From the NCBI GenBank assembly GCA_964594075.1, contig CAZQKW010000077.1, positions 1 to 12,973 of the forward strand: 12,973 bases of DNA, given 5' to 3'. This stretch comes from CAZQKW01 sp964594075 (lineage in GTDB: Bacteria > Desulfobacterota > WTBG01 > CAIYCZ01). This document shows positions 1 to 6,932 of this stretch, piece after piece. A program made the translations under genes and the position numbers. The notes under the pieces were generated by a model that did no database searches, was not told the DNA's origin, and was given only the letters and a program-made list of their open reading frames with translations. Numbering within the stretch: position 1 is the stretch's first letter; every line of letters begins with the position of its first letter.

Positions 1-770
1 TATTAAGGACTCTTAAAAAGACTATTCTTTATGCACAACAAACCCAGAAGAAGCCATTAACTTTACACACTAATTCGCTTGTGATCAAAGATGGTACATT
101 TACGATTTATAATTACAAAACCAGAAGCCAGGCACCAACGATTGTTTTAACTGAAATGAACATTCAAATAAAAAATGTTTCTGTCCCTAACACAAACAAT
201 GTTAAAACTACTTTTACCGGCACTGCTTTGCTTACCTCTCAACAGCACAAATCGCCCATCGTCTGCAGCGGCGACGGCCTGCTGTTTGCCAAACCTTCAG
301 TTTTCAATGCCCAGAGCACAATTGCAAATATAGACCTGTCTGATTATTACTATTTTTTCCCGGATACCGCGATTAAAATACAGGATGGAAATGCCTGGGT
401 AACATCAAAGATAAACATCAAAGACGATTATCTGGACTCCACCCATCATGTGAAGGTAAAAAATCTTTCGCTTGCCAGTAAAGACAAAACCCTGCTGGGA
501 AAAACATTTTTGGGCATGCCGGCTACTGGTTTGATGAAAGTGCTTGAGGCAACGAACGGCGCCCTTGATTTTGACTTTCAGGTTAAAGGGAAACTTAATG
601 ACCTTAAGTTTAAAATGAGGGACACCATCATCAGTGAAATTACCAAAAGTGTTACAAAAAAAATCGGCTCGCTGGCAGGCAGTGCCCTGAGCGCTCCAGA
701 AAAAATAAAGGATTATGGATATAAAGCAAAAGACGGATTAAATAAATTGTTTAATAAATTTAAAAACTAA
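1..770 (+). CDS. AsmA/DUF748-like envelope protein, C-terminal part (5' truncated by window edge)
   Basis: The reading frame is open from base 3 to the TAA at 768-770, so this is the last ~255 residues of a longer gene. A GTG at 81 lies inside the frame and is not the start. The visible protein is beta-rich, with alternating short hydrophobic strands and phrases such as 'VIKDGTFTIYNY' and 'ANGALDFDFQVKGKL'-like segments near the end. These are typical of the C-terminal region of AsmA/DUF748 proteins, which are inner-membrane-anchored periplasmic proteins linked to outer-membrane or lipid homeostasis. The tail (last ~50 residues) is a lysine-rich amphipathic helix with the pattern KSVTKKIGSLAGSAL, also usual for this group. 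The N-terminal membrane anchor is outside the window. The gene is noticeably more AT-rich than guaB and guaA. It lies 27 bp before the Ppx/GppA gene and may be co-transcribed with it. The family assignment rests on pattern recognition only. Confidence 0.7.
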   Translation, partial: LRTLKKTILYAQQTQKKPLTLHTNSLVIKDGTFTIYNYKTRSQAPTIVLTEMNIQIKNVSVPNTNNVKTTFTGTALLTSQQHKSPIVCSGDGLLFAKPSVFNAQSTIANIDLSDYYYFFPDTAIKIQDGNAWVTSKINIKDDYLDSTHHVKVKNLSLASKDKTLLGKTFLGMPATGLMKVLEATNGALDFDFQVKGKLNDLKFKMRDTIISEITKSVTKKIGSLAGSALSAPEKIKDYGYKAKDGLNKLFNKFKN

Positions 771-797
771 TCGCGCCTGAAAATTGAAGGATGTTCT

Positions 798-1742
798 ATG
801 CCCCGCTATGCTTCCCTTGACATCGGCACACAGACAATACGGTTGCTCATTGCAGACACCGATAGCACCCACAAATACATACCTGTTTACCGGGATCGCG
901 CAATAATTCGGCTTGGAGAAGGCCTGAAAGAGAAACATTTCCTTCAACCAAAACCTATGCAGAGAGCTTTAACCTGCTTAAAAAACTTTATTAATATAAG
1001 CCACCACTACCAAACCGAAAAACTTTTTGCGGTGGCAACCTCATGTGTGCGAGAAGCCGTCAATGGCACAGATTTTCTAAAAGCTATTTATCGTGAAACC
1101 GGCGTAGTCGTCAGGTTGCTCTCCGGCGCTGAGGAAGCCAACCTGTCGTTGCGGGGCGTGCAAAATGTTTTCAATCAACAAACGGGGTATTCGCTGGTCA
1201 TAGATATTGGCGGTGGCAGCACTGAACTGATATTAACCAATGGCATGGAAACAAATTTCATCGAAAGCCTGCCCTTGGGCGTGGTGCATCTGTCAGAAGA
1301 ATATCTCCGCACCGATCCGCCCCGGACGGAGGAGCTTTCAAGCTTAACAACATATATAAATAATATACTATTAAATAATTGTAATTGCTATAGTTTTAAA
1401 ATAGATAAAAAGATTGATGCGCTACGTGTCATCGGTACGGCGGGAACAATTACCACTCTTGCGGCCATGGCCTTAAAAATGACTGATTACCACAGCGAAA
1501 AAATCAATGGTTGCGTGCTGACACGCACACAAATTCAACAAATCTTTGATGAAATAATTTTAATTCCTTCAAAATGCAGAATAAATTTACCGGGGCTTGA
1601 GCATGGCCGAGAAGTAGTAATCATCGCGGGAACCAGGATAGCGTTAAGCATTATGGCCCTGTTTGGGGCAACACAGATTTTGGTAAGCGACGCTGGCCTA
1701 TTGGAGGGAATTCTTTTAGAGGCTATCGGGGTTAATGCTTGA
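798..1742 (+). CDS. Ppx/GppA-family phosphatase (single-module exopolyphosphatase/pppGpp phosphohydrolase-like)
   Basis: This 314-residue protein belongs to the ASKHA-fold Ppx/GppA family, which removes terminal phosphate from polyphosphate or from pppGpp. Visible motifs are the N-terminal phosphate loop DIGTQTIRLLIAD (8-20), the LSGAEEANLS segment with the conserved acidic pair (108-117), the second phosphate loop VIDIGGGSTEL (134-144), VIGTAGTITTLAA (211-223) and SDAGLLEGIL near the C-terminus (297-306). It contains only the two-domain N-terminal module. E. coli Ppx and GppA are about 500 residues and carry an extra C-terminal helical HD-like region, which is absent here, so polyP versus pppGpp preference cannot be decided. 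The start ATG at 798 has GAAGGA at 786-791 at a good distance. A locally very AT-rich stretch (about 1345-1410) encodes an Asn/Tyr/Cys-rich linker around residues 185-205. The TGA stop overlaps the presumed guaB promoter. Confidence 0.9.
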   Translation: MPRYASLDIGTQTIRLLIADTDSTHKYIPVYRDRAIIRLGEGLKEKHFLQPKPMQRALTCLKNFINISHHYQTEKLFAVATSCVREAVNGTDFLKAIYRETGVVVRLLSGAEEANLSLRGVQNVFNQQTGYSLVIDIGGGSTELILTNGMETNFIESLPLGVVHLSEEYLRTDPPRTEELSSLTTYINNILLNNCNCYSFKIDKKIDALRVIGTAGTITTLAAMALKMTDYHSEKINGCVLTRTQIQQIFDEIILIPSKCRINLPGLEHGREVVIIAGTRIALSIMALFGATQILVSDAGLLEGILLEAIGVNA

Positions 1743-1765
1743 CATGCGTTCCGGTTTATTATAAT
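1739..1765 (+). promoter_or_regulatory. sigma-70-type promoter for guaB, overlapping the ppx stop codon
   Basis: A perfect -35 hexamer TTGACA occupies 1739-1744 and a perfect -10 hexamer TATAAT occupies 1760-1765, separated by 15 bp (17 is optimal). The -35 box contains the TGA stop of the upstream phosphatase gene. Transcription would start near 1772, giving a leader of about 75 nt before the guaB ATG at 1847. Both hexamers being exact is unlikely by chance at this position; the short spacer is the reason for caution. Confidence 0.6.
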
Positions 1766-1846
1766 CATATTCAACCTGTTAACAGACAAACAAGGACCCG
1801 CTTCCCCATCTCACGAGAAGCTCAAACACGCTCGCAGGCACCTGCA

Positions 1847-3310
1847 ATGAATCAAGATACTATCACTTCCAGTTTAACCTTTGATGACGTACTGCTGATT
1901 CCAGCCATGTCGTCGGTCCTGCCGCGGGATGCTGACGTTTCCACGATTCTGACGCACAGCATTCGCCTAAACATTCCGCTGTTGAGTGCCGCAATGGATA
2001 CGGTAACTAAAGCCCAGACGGCAATAACCATGGCGCGCGAAGGCGGCATCGGCATCATCCATAAGAATATGTCCATTGATGCACAGGCGCTGGAGGTGGA
2101 GAAGGTCAAAAAGTCTGAAAGCGGTATGATTGTTGACCCCATCACCCTTGACCCGGACCAGAGAATATTTGAGGCGGTGGAGATTATGAAACAGTATAAA
2201 ATCTCCGGATTGCCGGTGGTCAAAAAGGGCAAGCTGGTGGGCATTCTCACGAATCGCGACTTGCGTTTTGAAACGGATCTTGACCGGCCGATTACCGCGG
2301 TGATGACCAAGGAAAATTTGATTACCGCGCCGCCCGGCATAACGCTTGAAGAGGCAAAAAAATTACTCCACAGGAACCGCATTGAAAAGCTCCTGGTGGT
2401 TGATGAGGAGAATAATCTCAAAGGCCTGATCACGGTAAAAGACATTGAAAAGACCGTGCAGTATCCGCAGGCATGCAAGGACAGCATGGGGAGACTGCGC
2501 GTCGGCGCAGCCATTGGCGTCGGGCCGGACCGAGAGGCGCGCACCGAAGCGGTTTTAAAAGCCGGCGCCGATGTCATTGTCATTGACACCGCGCACGGGC
2601 ACACCAAAAGCGTCATTGAGGCAATAAAGGATACCAAGAAAAATTTCAAGGACTGCCAGCTTATAGGCGGCAACATAGCCACTGCCGAGGCGGCTGAAGA
2701 CCTTATCAAGGCTGGCTGCGATGCAATTAAGATCGGCATGGGACCCGGCTCCATCTGCACCACCCGGATTGTTGCCGGCGTGGGTGTGCCGCAGATTACC
2801 GCAATTATGGAATGCAGAAAGGTGGCAGACCAGCACGGTATTCCCCTTATTGCCGATGGCGGCATCAAATACTCCGGCGACATAACCAAGGCGATTGCCG
2901 CAGGCGCGCACGCGGTTATGATCGGCAGCTTGTTTGCCGGAACCGACGAGAGTCCGGGCGAAACGGTGCTGTTTCAGGGGCGCACCTATAAGGTGTATCG
3001 CGGCATGGGATCTTTGGAAGCAATGAAGGAAGGGTCTCGAGACCGCTATTTTCAATGTGATGTGGACAATCAGTCAAAGCTGGTGCCCGAGGGCATTGAA
3101 GGCCGGGTCCCTTACCGCGGCAGCCTGTCGTCAAATATTTATCAGCTTATCGGCGGACTGCGCTCCGGCATGGGCTATGTCGGCTGCGCATCCATTAACG
3201 AGCTGCGGGAAAAGGCGCGCTTTATCAAGATTACCAGCTCCGGCCTCAAAGAAAGCCACGTTCATAACGTCATCATAACAAAAGAAGCGCCAAACTATCA
3301 GGTTGAATAA
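1847..3310 (+). CDS. guaB: Inosine-5'-monophosphate dehydrogenase
   Basis: GuaB oxidises IMP to XMP with NAD+, the committed step of guanine nucleotide synthesis, in the cytoplasm. From the ATG at 1847 the protein is 487 residues, the usual bacterial length. Visible features, in order: the N-terminal FDDVLLIP (12-19); SAAMDTVT (47-54); a pair of CBS domains inserted at about 95-205; DTAHGH (247-252); the catalytic loop GPGSICTTRIV with Cys304; ADGGI (336-340) and MIGSLFAGTDESPGE (358-371) for phosphate binding; and the mobile flap with the Arg-Tyr pair (RDRYFQ, 398-403). The frame is open back to 1739. An earlier start would add 36 unconserved residues and overlap the promoter hexamers, so the ATG at 1847 is preferred although only a weak AGG precedes it. 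Its own promoter lies at 1739-1765 and guaA follows 151 bp downstream. All key catalytic residues are present. Confidence 0.97.
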   Translation: MNQDTITSSLTFDDVLLIPAMSSVLPRDADVSTILTHSIRLNIPLLSAAMDTVTKAQTAITMAREGGIGIIHKNMSIDAQALEVEKVKKSESGMIVDPITLDPDQRIFEAVEIMKQYKISGLPVVKKGKLVGILTNRDLRFETDLDRPITAVMTKENLITAPPGITLEEAKKLLHRNRIEKLLVVDEENNLKGLITVKDIEKTVQYPQACKDSMGRLRVGAAIGVGPDREARTEAVLKAGADVIVIDTAHGHTKSVIEAIKDTKKNFKDCQLIGGNIATAEAAEDLIKAGCDAIKIGMGPGSICTTRIVAGVGVPQITAIMECRKVADQHGIPLIADGGIKYSGDITKAIAAGAHAVMIGSLFAGTDESPGETVLFQGRTYKVYRGMGSLEAMKEGSRDRYFQCDVDNQSKLVPEGIEGRVPYRGSLSSNIYQLIGGLRSGMGYVGCASINELREKARFIKITSSGLKESHVHNVIITKEAPNYQVE

Positions 3311-3412
3311 TGATGTGATTATATGATTTGCTCTTCGTCTGGGTGCTGATATCGCGGTGTGCAGGCAGAGCACAGAATGGTTCTTCTACCCCCCTAAGGA
3401 GAGCCATATAAC

Positions 3413-3448
3413 AAATCATCCCTCCCCTTTTTCGGGGAGGGATGATTT
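3413..3448. repeat. Perfect 15-bp inverted repeat in the guaB-guaA gap, flanked by ATAAC direct repeats
   Basis: The arms AAATCATCCCTCCCC (3413-3427) and GGGGAGGGATGATTT (3434-3448) are exact reverse complements around a 6-nt loop, TTTTTC. The pentamer ATAAC occurs directly before the left arm (3408-3412) and again at 3451-3455, two bases after the right arm, resembling a short target-site duplication. The hairpin ends 13 bp before the guaA ATG. It lacks a T-run after the stem, so it does not look like a standard intrinsic terminator. The nearest good Shine-Dalgarno-like sequence, AAGGAG (about 3396-3401), lies on the far side of the hairpin. Either a mobile palindromic (REP/MITE-like) unit or a regulatory hairpin in the guaA leader would fit. 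The rest of the 151-bp gap (3311-3461) shows no gene and no convincing promoter. Confidence 0.75.
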
Positions 3449-3461
3449 ACATAACACGACG

Positions 3462-5012
3462 ATGAAAATTGAACAGGAAAAAATTGTAATACTTGACTTT
3501 GGTTCCCAATACACCCAGCTCATCGCGCGGCGTGTGCGGGAGAGCAAGGTTTATTCAGAAATCTGGCCATTCAATATATCTCTCAGTAAGATTGAGGAAC
3601 TGAAGCCGAAGGGCATTATTTTATCAGGCAGCCCCTCAAGCGTCTATGACCCGAAAGCCCCGCTGGTGGCAAAAAAACTCTTTGAGCTGGACATCCCGAT
3701 ACTGGGCATCTGTTACGGTATGCAGATGACTTCTTTTCTGCTTGAGGGCGAGGTGGAGCCGTCGCACAAGCGCGAATATGGAAAAGCGGAATTGTATATT
3801 GATGATACCGAAGACCTGTTTGCCGGATTCAACCGGCAGGAGAAATTACAGGTCTGGATGAGCCACGGCGACCGGATTAAAAAACTGCCGCCCGGGTTTG
3901 AAGTCATCGGTCACAGCACCAATTCGCCGTGTGCGGCGATGCGCGATAAAAACCGGCGCATTTTCGGCGTGCAGTTCCATCCGGAAGTGGTGCATACATC
4001 CCGCGGCACAGATATCCTGAACAATTTCATTTTCAATATCTGCCGCTGTTCGCCGACTTGGACCATGAAATCCTTCATTGAACAGACAACCGCAGAAATC
4101 AGAAACCTGGTGGGCGACAAGAAGGTCATCTGCGGATGCAGCGGCGGGGTTGATTCAACTGTTGCCGCCGTGCTGCTGGAAAAAGCCATCGGCCATCAGC
4201 TTACCTGCATTTTCATTGACAACGGCCTGTTGCGCAAAAACGAATTTGCCAAAGTTTCAGAACTGCTCACCAAATCATTTAATGTCAATCTGCTTGCTAT
4301 TGATGCCTCGCAGCGCTTTCTCTCAAAATTGAAAGGCGTTATTGATCCTGAACAAAAGCGAAAAATTATCGGCAATGAATTTATTTATGTGTTTGAAGAA
4401 GAAGCGCGCAAACTTGGCACGGTTGATTTCTTAGCCCAGGGCACATTGTATCCGGATGTTATTGAAAGCGTGTCGTTTAAAGGCCCTTCGGCAACCATAA
4501 AGACGCATCACAATGTCGGCGGACTGCCGGAAAAAATGAACCTCAAGCTGATAGAACCGTTCCGCGAGCTGTTCAAAGACGAAGTGCGCGAACTGGGCAA
4601 AGAACTGGGACTGCCTGACGATACGGTGTATCGCCACCCCTTTCCCGGACCGGGTCTTGCCATTCGCATCATCGGCGAGATTACTGAAGAGAACCTACGG
4701 CTGGTGCGCGAGGCTGATGCGATCATACTTGAAGAGATGAAACAATCCGGCTGGTATCGGCGAGTCTGGCAGGCATTCGCCGTGCTGCTTCCCATTCAGA
4801 CCGTTGGGGTGATGGGCGACGAGCGCACCTATGAAAAAGTTATTGCGGTGCGCGTGGTGCAGAGCATTGATGCTATGACTGCAGACTGGGTTAAGCTCCC
4901 CTATGAACTTCTTGGGACTATCTCCAACCGTATCATTAACGAGATTAAAGGCATCAACCGCGTGGTCTATGACATCTCCTCAAAACCCCCCAGCACCATT
5001 GAGTGGGAGTAA
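3462..5012 (+). CDS. guaA: GMP synthase (glutamine-hydrolysing)
   Basis: GuaA converts XMP to GMP using ATP and glutamine, completing the pathway begun by the adjacent guaB product. The 516-residue protein has an N-terminal class I glutamine amidotransferase domain (about 8-195), with nucleophile Cys84 in GICYGMQ and the His173/Glu175 pair in FHPEV. An ATP-pyrophosphatase domain follows, with the P-loop-like SGGVDS (227-232). The C-terminal dimerisation/XMP-binding domain carries FPGPGLAIRIIGE (394-406) and ends in the conserved DISSKPPSTIEWE. The frame is open back to a GTG at 3357, but those 35 extra residues include translated hairpin sequence and are not family-like, so the ATG at 3462 is chosen. 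No Shine-Dalgarno is seen in the 13 bp between the hairpin and this ATG. The purine-rich GGGGAGGG in the hairpin's right arm is too far away and would be base-paired. It ends 33 bp before a convergent gene. Confidence 0.97.
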   Translation: MKIEQEKIVILDFGSQYTQLIARRVRESKVYSEIWPFNISLSKIEELKPKGIILSGSPSSVYDPKAPLVAKKLFELDIPILGICYGMQMTSFLLEGEVEPSHKREYGKAELYIDDTEDLFAGFNRQEKLQVWMSHGDRIKKLPPGFEVIGHSTNSPCAAMRDKNRRIFGVQFHPEVVHTSRGTDILNNFIFNICRCSPTWTMKSFIEQTTAEIRNLVGDKKVICGCSGGVDSTVAAVLLEKAIGHQLTCIFIDNGLLRKNEFAKVSELLTKSFNVNLLAIDASQRFLSKLKGVIDPEQKRKIIGNEFIYVFEEEARKLGTVDFLAQGTLYPDVIESVSFKGPSATIKTHHNVGGLPEKMNLKLIEPFRELFKDEVRELGKELGLPDDTVYRHPFPGPGLAIRIIGEITEENLRLVREADAIILEEMKQSGWYRRVWQAFAVLLPIQTVGVMGDERTYEKVIAVRVVQSIDAMTADWVKLPYELLGTISNRIINEIKGINRVVYDISSKPPSTIEWE

Positions 5013-5045
5013 TATGAATCTCTGTTAGTTAGATGCGCCAGGAAC

Positions 5046-5711
5046 TCACCGCAACAGCGCATATATGTCTTCTGTCCATTGGGTCACTTTATCAAAATTA
5101 CGGTAATCTCCTTCCGGCAGCATCCTGCCAAATAGCGCCCTCACTAAAAACTCATCAAGCGGCGTCAGCACGCTATAATCCATGATACCGGCAAACAATC
5201 CGGGGTTCCCGACTGGAATAATCATGGGTATCTTTTGCAGCACTCTGTCTATGTAGTGTTTTTTTGCAATCTCGCGGTTTTCAGGGGTATCGTCTTTAAG
5301 CAGACCGCAGACAATAAACACAGCCACCGGTTTGGTCGCCAGAATTTCCTCCTGATCCTTTAAGAATTTCACTAAATCAGGCCGCCATTGTTCGCTGATA
5401 ATTGCCGACCCGACTATAACGGCGTCATAGGTTGATACGTCCTGGATACGCTTTACGATGCTCATATCAACCTGAGCGCCTGCTGCGCATAAAACGTCCT
5501 GGATCGTATTGGCAATGGTTCTGGTCGCCCCATACTTGGTATCATAGATAATCAAAATACGCTTGCCCGCGACATTCTGCTGCCCGCAGGTTAATTCAAT
5601 ATCATTGCCCGATATGGTGCGATAGGCGCTGCCGGCAACCGGCATCAGGAGCACGATGAAAAAAATAAATACGCATGCTGCAATTTGGGTTTTAATCCAT
5701 TGCTTTCCCAT
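5046..5711 (-). CDS. Exported or membrane-anchored flavodoxin-fold protein, HemG-like
   Basis: This is a 221-residue protein. Residues 1-29 are an N-terminal signal peptide or anchor (basic MGKQWIK, then a hydrophobic stretch ending LMPVAGSA). From residue ~50 follows a flavodoxin-like domain: strand RILIIYD and the FMN-phosphate loop YDTKYGATRTIA (56-67), a Rossmann-like DAVIVGSAI (96-104) and FAGIMDY (173-179). These match the layout of the menaquinone-dependent protoporphyrinogen oxidase HemG/Flavodoxin_5 group. With positive charges before the hydrophobic segment, the domain should lie on the outer face of the membrane, which is unusual because HemG and most flavodoxins are cytoplasmic. 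The ribosome-binding site is strong (AAGGAGGG, 5715-5722). It is the last gene of the leftward cluster, 93 bp after the 369-aa lipoprotein gene. The substrate is unknown; there are no other haem-synthesis genes here, so hemG is not assigned. Confidence 0.75.
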   Translation of the reverse strand: MGKQWIKTQIAACVFIFFIVLLMPVAGSAYRTISGNDIELTCGQQNVAGKRILIIYDTKYGATRTIANTIQDVLCAAGAQVDMSIVKRIQDVSTYDAVIVGSAIISEQWRPDLVKFLKDQEEILATKPVAVFIVCGLLKDDTPENREIAKKHYIDRVLQKIPMIIPVGNPGLFAGIMDYSVLTPLDEFLVRALFGRMLPEGDYRNFDKVTQWTEDIYALLR

Positions 5712-5804
5712 AGGCCCTCCTTTTGTTAGTTGGTTTAAATTTTTCTTACCTGCTTATTAAAAAGTAGGCGTCCATTCCAACCCAAACAGGCACAGCGTAT
5801 CGCA

Positions 5805-6914
5805 TCAGGGAGCCTCAAGCTCAACCTGAATCGGGGTGAATTCAACAATAACCTTGGTTTCAGTTCCGGCCTCATTCCCTTCCGTGTCACCGGTAAATTT
5901 ATACCGAAGCACCGGGCCGCCGACCCCCCTCTCAAAAACGTCCTGACTAGTATTAGAATCAAGATACGATATCTGATCGTAGGTCGGGCATAGAATCTGT
6001 TTTATTTCTTTGCCAACAGGAGCGGTATAAAGCAGAAAAGAATCTGTTCCTTCCGCTGTAGTCCAGTCATGTGTGGTTTGCCGCGCTCTCATATAAATCT
6101 CTGCCCAAACCTGGGTGTCATAGTTAAGAATAGATAGTTCCACCCGGCAGAATACTTCAGGACCGTTACCGTTAAAATCTTGATCGCCTCGTGTGTGCGG
6201 CGGCACAAAGGTGCGTTTACCGGGCAAAATAGTGTCTATATCCGTTGATTCCTGAATAATCTTCACATATGAAAGGTCTTCAAAGCCGCAGGTAAGGACA
6301 AATTTATTGCTTCGCGATGTGAGCATAACTCCGTCCAGTCCTAAACTGACGGTCATATGATAATGCGTCGGTTTAACCAGATATTGGCTGACATTGGTCC
6401 TTAAGCCTTCGTTGTTTTCTATATAAAGCTTGACATCCTCAAGATCAAAATCATAGCCGAAAAATTCCAGCATATCCAACCTGTCCGGTATCAGAATTCG
6501 ATCAACGCTTGAGGGCACCACTTCACAAATGTAGGGTTTTAACGGATCCACCGCAACGTTTTGATGCAAATATTCTTCCTTGATACGAAGCAATGCGTCT
6601 CTCATGCGGTTGCCGATGAAGTCAACATTGCAGCGAAACTCCGTGCCGATTACCGCAACCCCGCGGTCAAGCAGGTTCTGCACTTCAACCTCTATTAATT
6701 CCGCCAGTTGATCATCTATGCCCTGCAACTGCGCCAGTAGCCGGTTCATAATACCCTGCCACTCGGATGAATTTTGGTTGAGGGCATCAATTGCATTATC
6801 AATTGCTCTGGTGATCTTGTTGACCGAGGAACCAATGTCGCAGCCAAGCAAAGACGGTATTGACAGCGCCACTGATACCATGATGAATATTGATAAACAT
6901 TTTTTGATGATCAT
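5805..6914 (-). CDS. Predicted lipoprotein of unknown family (helical N-terminus, beta-rich C-terminus)
   Basis: The 369-residue protein starts with a lipoprotein signal peptide: MIIKK, a hydrophobic core, and a LLGC lipobox with lipidated Cys25. The residue after the cysteine is Asp26; in enterobacteria Asp at +2 retains lipoproteins in the inner membrane, but that rule is not universal. Residues ~29-115 are predicted helical and amphipathic (repeating hydrophobics around AIDNAIDALN, LLAQLQGIDDQLAELIE) and may form a coiled coil. From ~180 to the end the sequence is beta-strand-like, with a Gly/Asp/Asn turn GDQDFNGNGPEVF (243-255) and aromatic-rich strands. I recognise no named domain. The start ATG has GGGAGG (6922-6927) 7 nt upstream, and that site lies between the stop of the preceding gene and this start. 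The 18-bp gap argues strongly for co-transcription with the repeat lipoprotein upstream. Confidence 0.8.
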   Translation of the reverse strand: MIIKKCLSIFIMVSVALSIPSLLGCDIGSSVNKITRAIDNAIDALNQNSSEWQGIMNRLLAQLQGIDDQLAELIEVEVQNLLDRGVAVIGTEFRCNVDFIGNRMRDALLRIKEEYLHQNVAVDPLKPYICEVVPSSVDRILIPDRLDMLEFFGYDFDLEDVKLYIENNEGLRTNVSQYLVKPTHYHMTVSLGLDGVMLTSRSNKFVLTCGFEDLSYVKIIQESTDIDTILPGKRTFVPPHTRGDQDFNGNGPEVFCRVELSILNYDTQVWAEIYMRARQTTHDWTTAEGTDSFLLYTAPVGKEIKQILCPTYDQISYLDSNTSQDVFERGVGGPVLRYKFTGDTEGNEAGTETKVIVEFTPIQVELEAP

Positions 6915-6932
6915 AAAATATCCTCCCTTCTC

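Noticed and set aside
81..770. GTG at 81 as the start of the first gene
   Set aside because: The frame is open to base 3 with in-family sequence upstream, so the gene begins outside the window.
1739..1846. TTG at 1739 as the guaB start, giving 523 residues
   Set aside because: The added 36 residues are not family-like, the length would exceed normal IMPDH, and the region carries consensus promoter hexamers.
1772..1846. Purine riboswitch in the guaB leader
   Set aside because: The leader is only about 75 nt and I see no purine-aptamer three-way junction or expression platform.
1852..2889. A 345-codon open frame on the - strand inside guaB
   Set aside because: It lies entirely antisense to a highly conserved enzyme gene and has Met/Ser-rich, non-protein-like composition.
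3357..3461. GTG at 3357 as the guaA start
   Set aside because: It would translate the palindrome into the N-terminus; known GuaA proteins begin just before the KIVILDFGSQYTQL segment.
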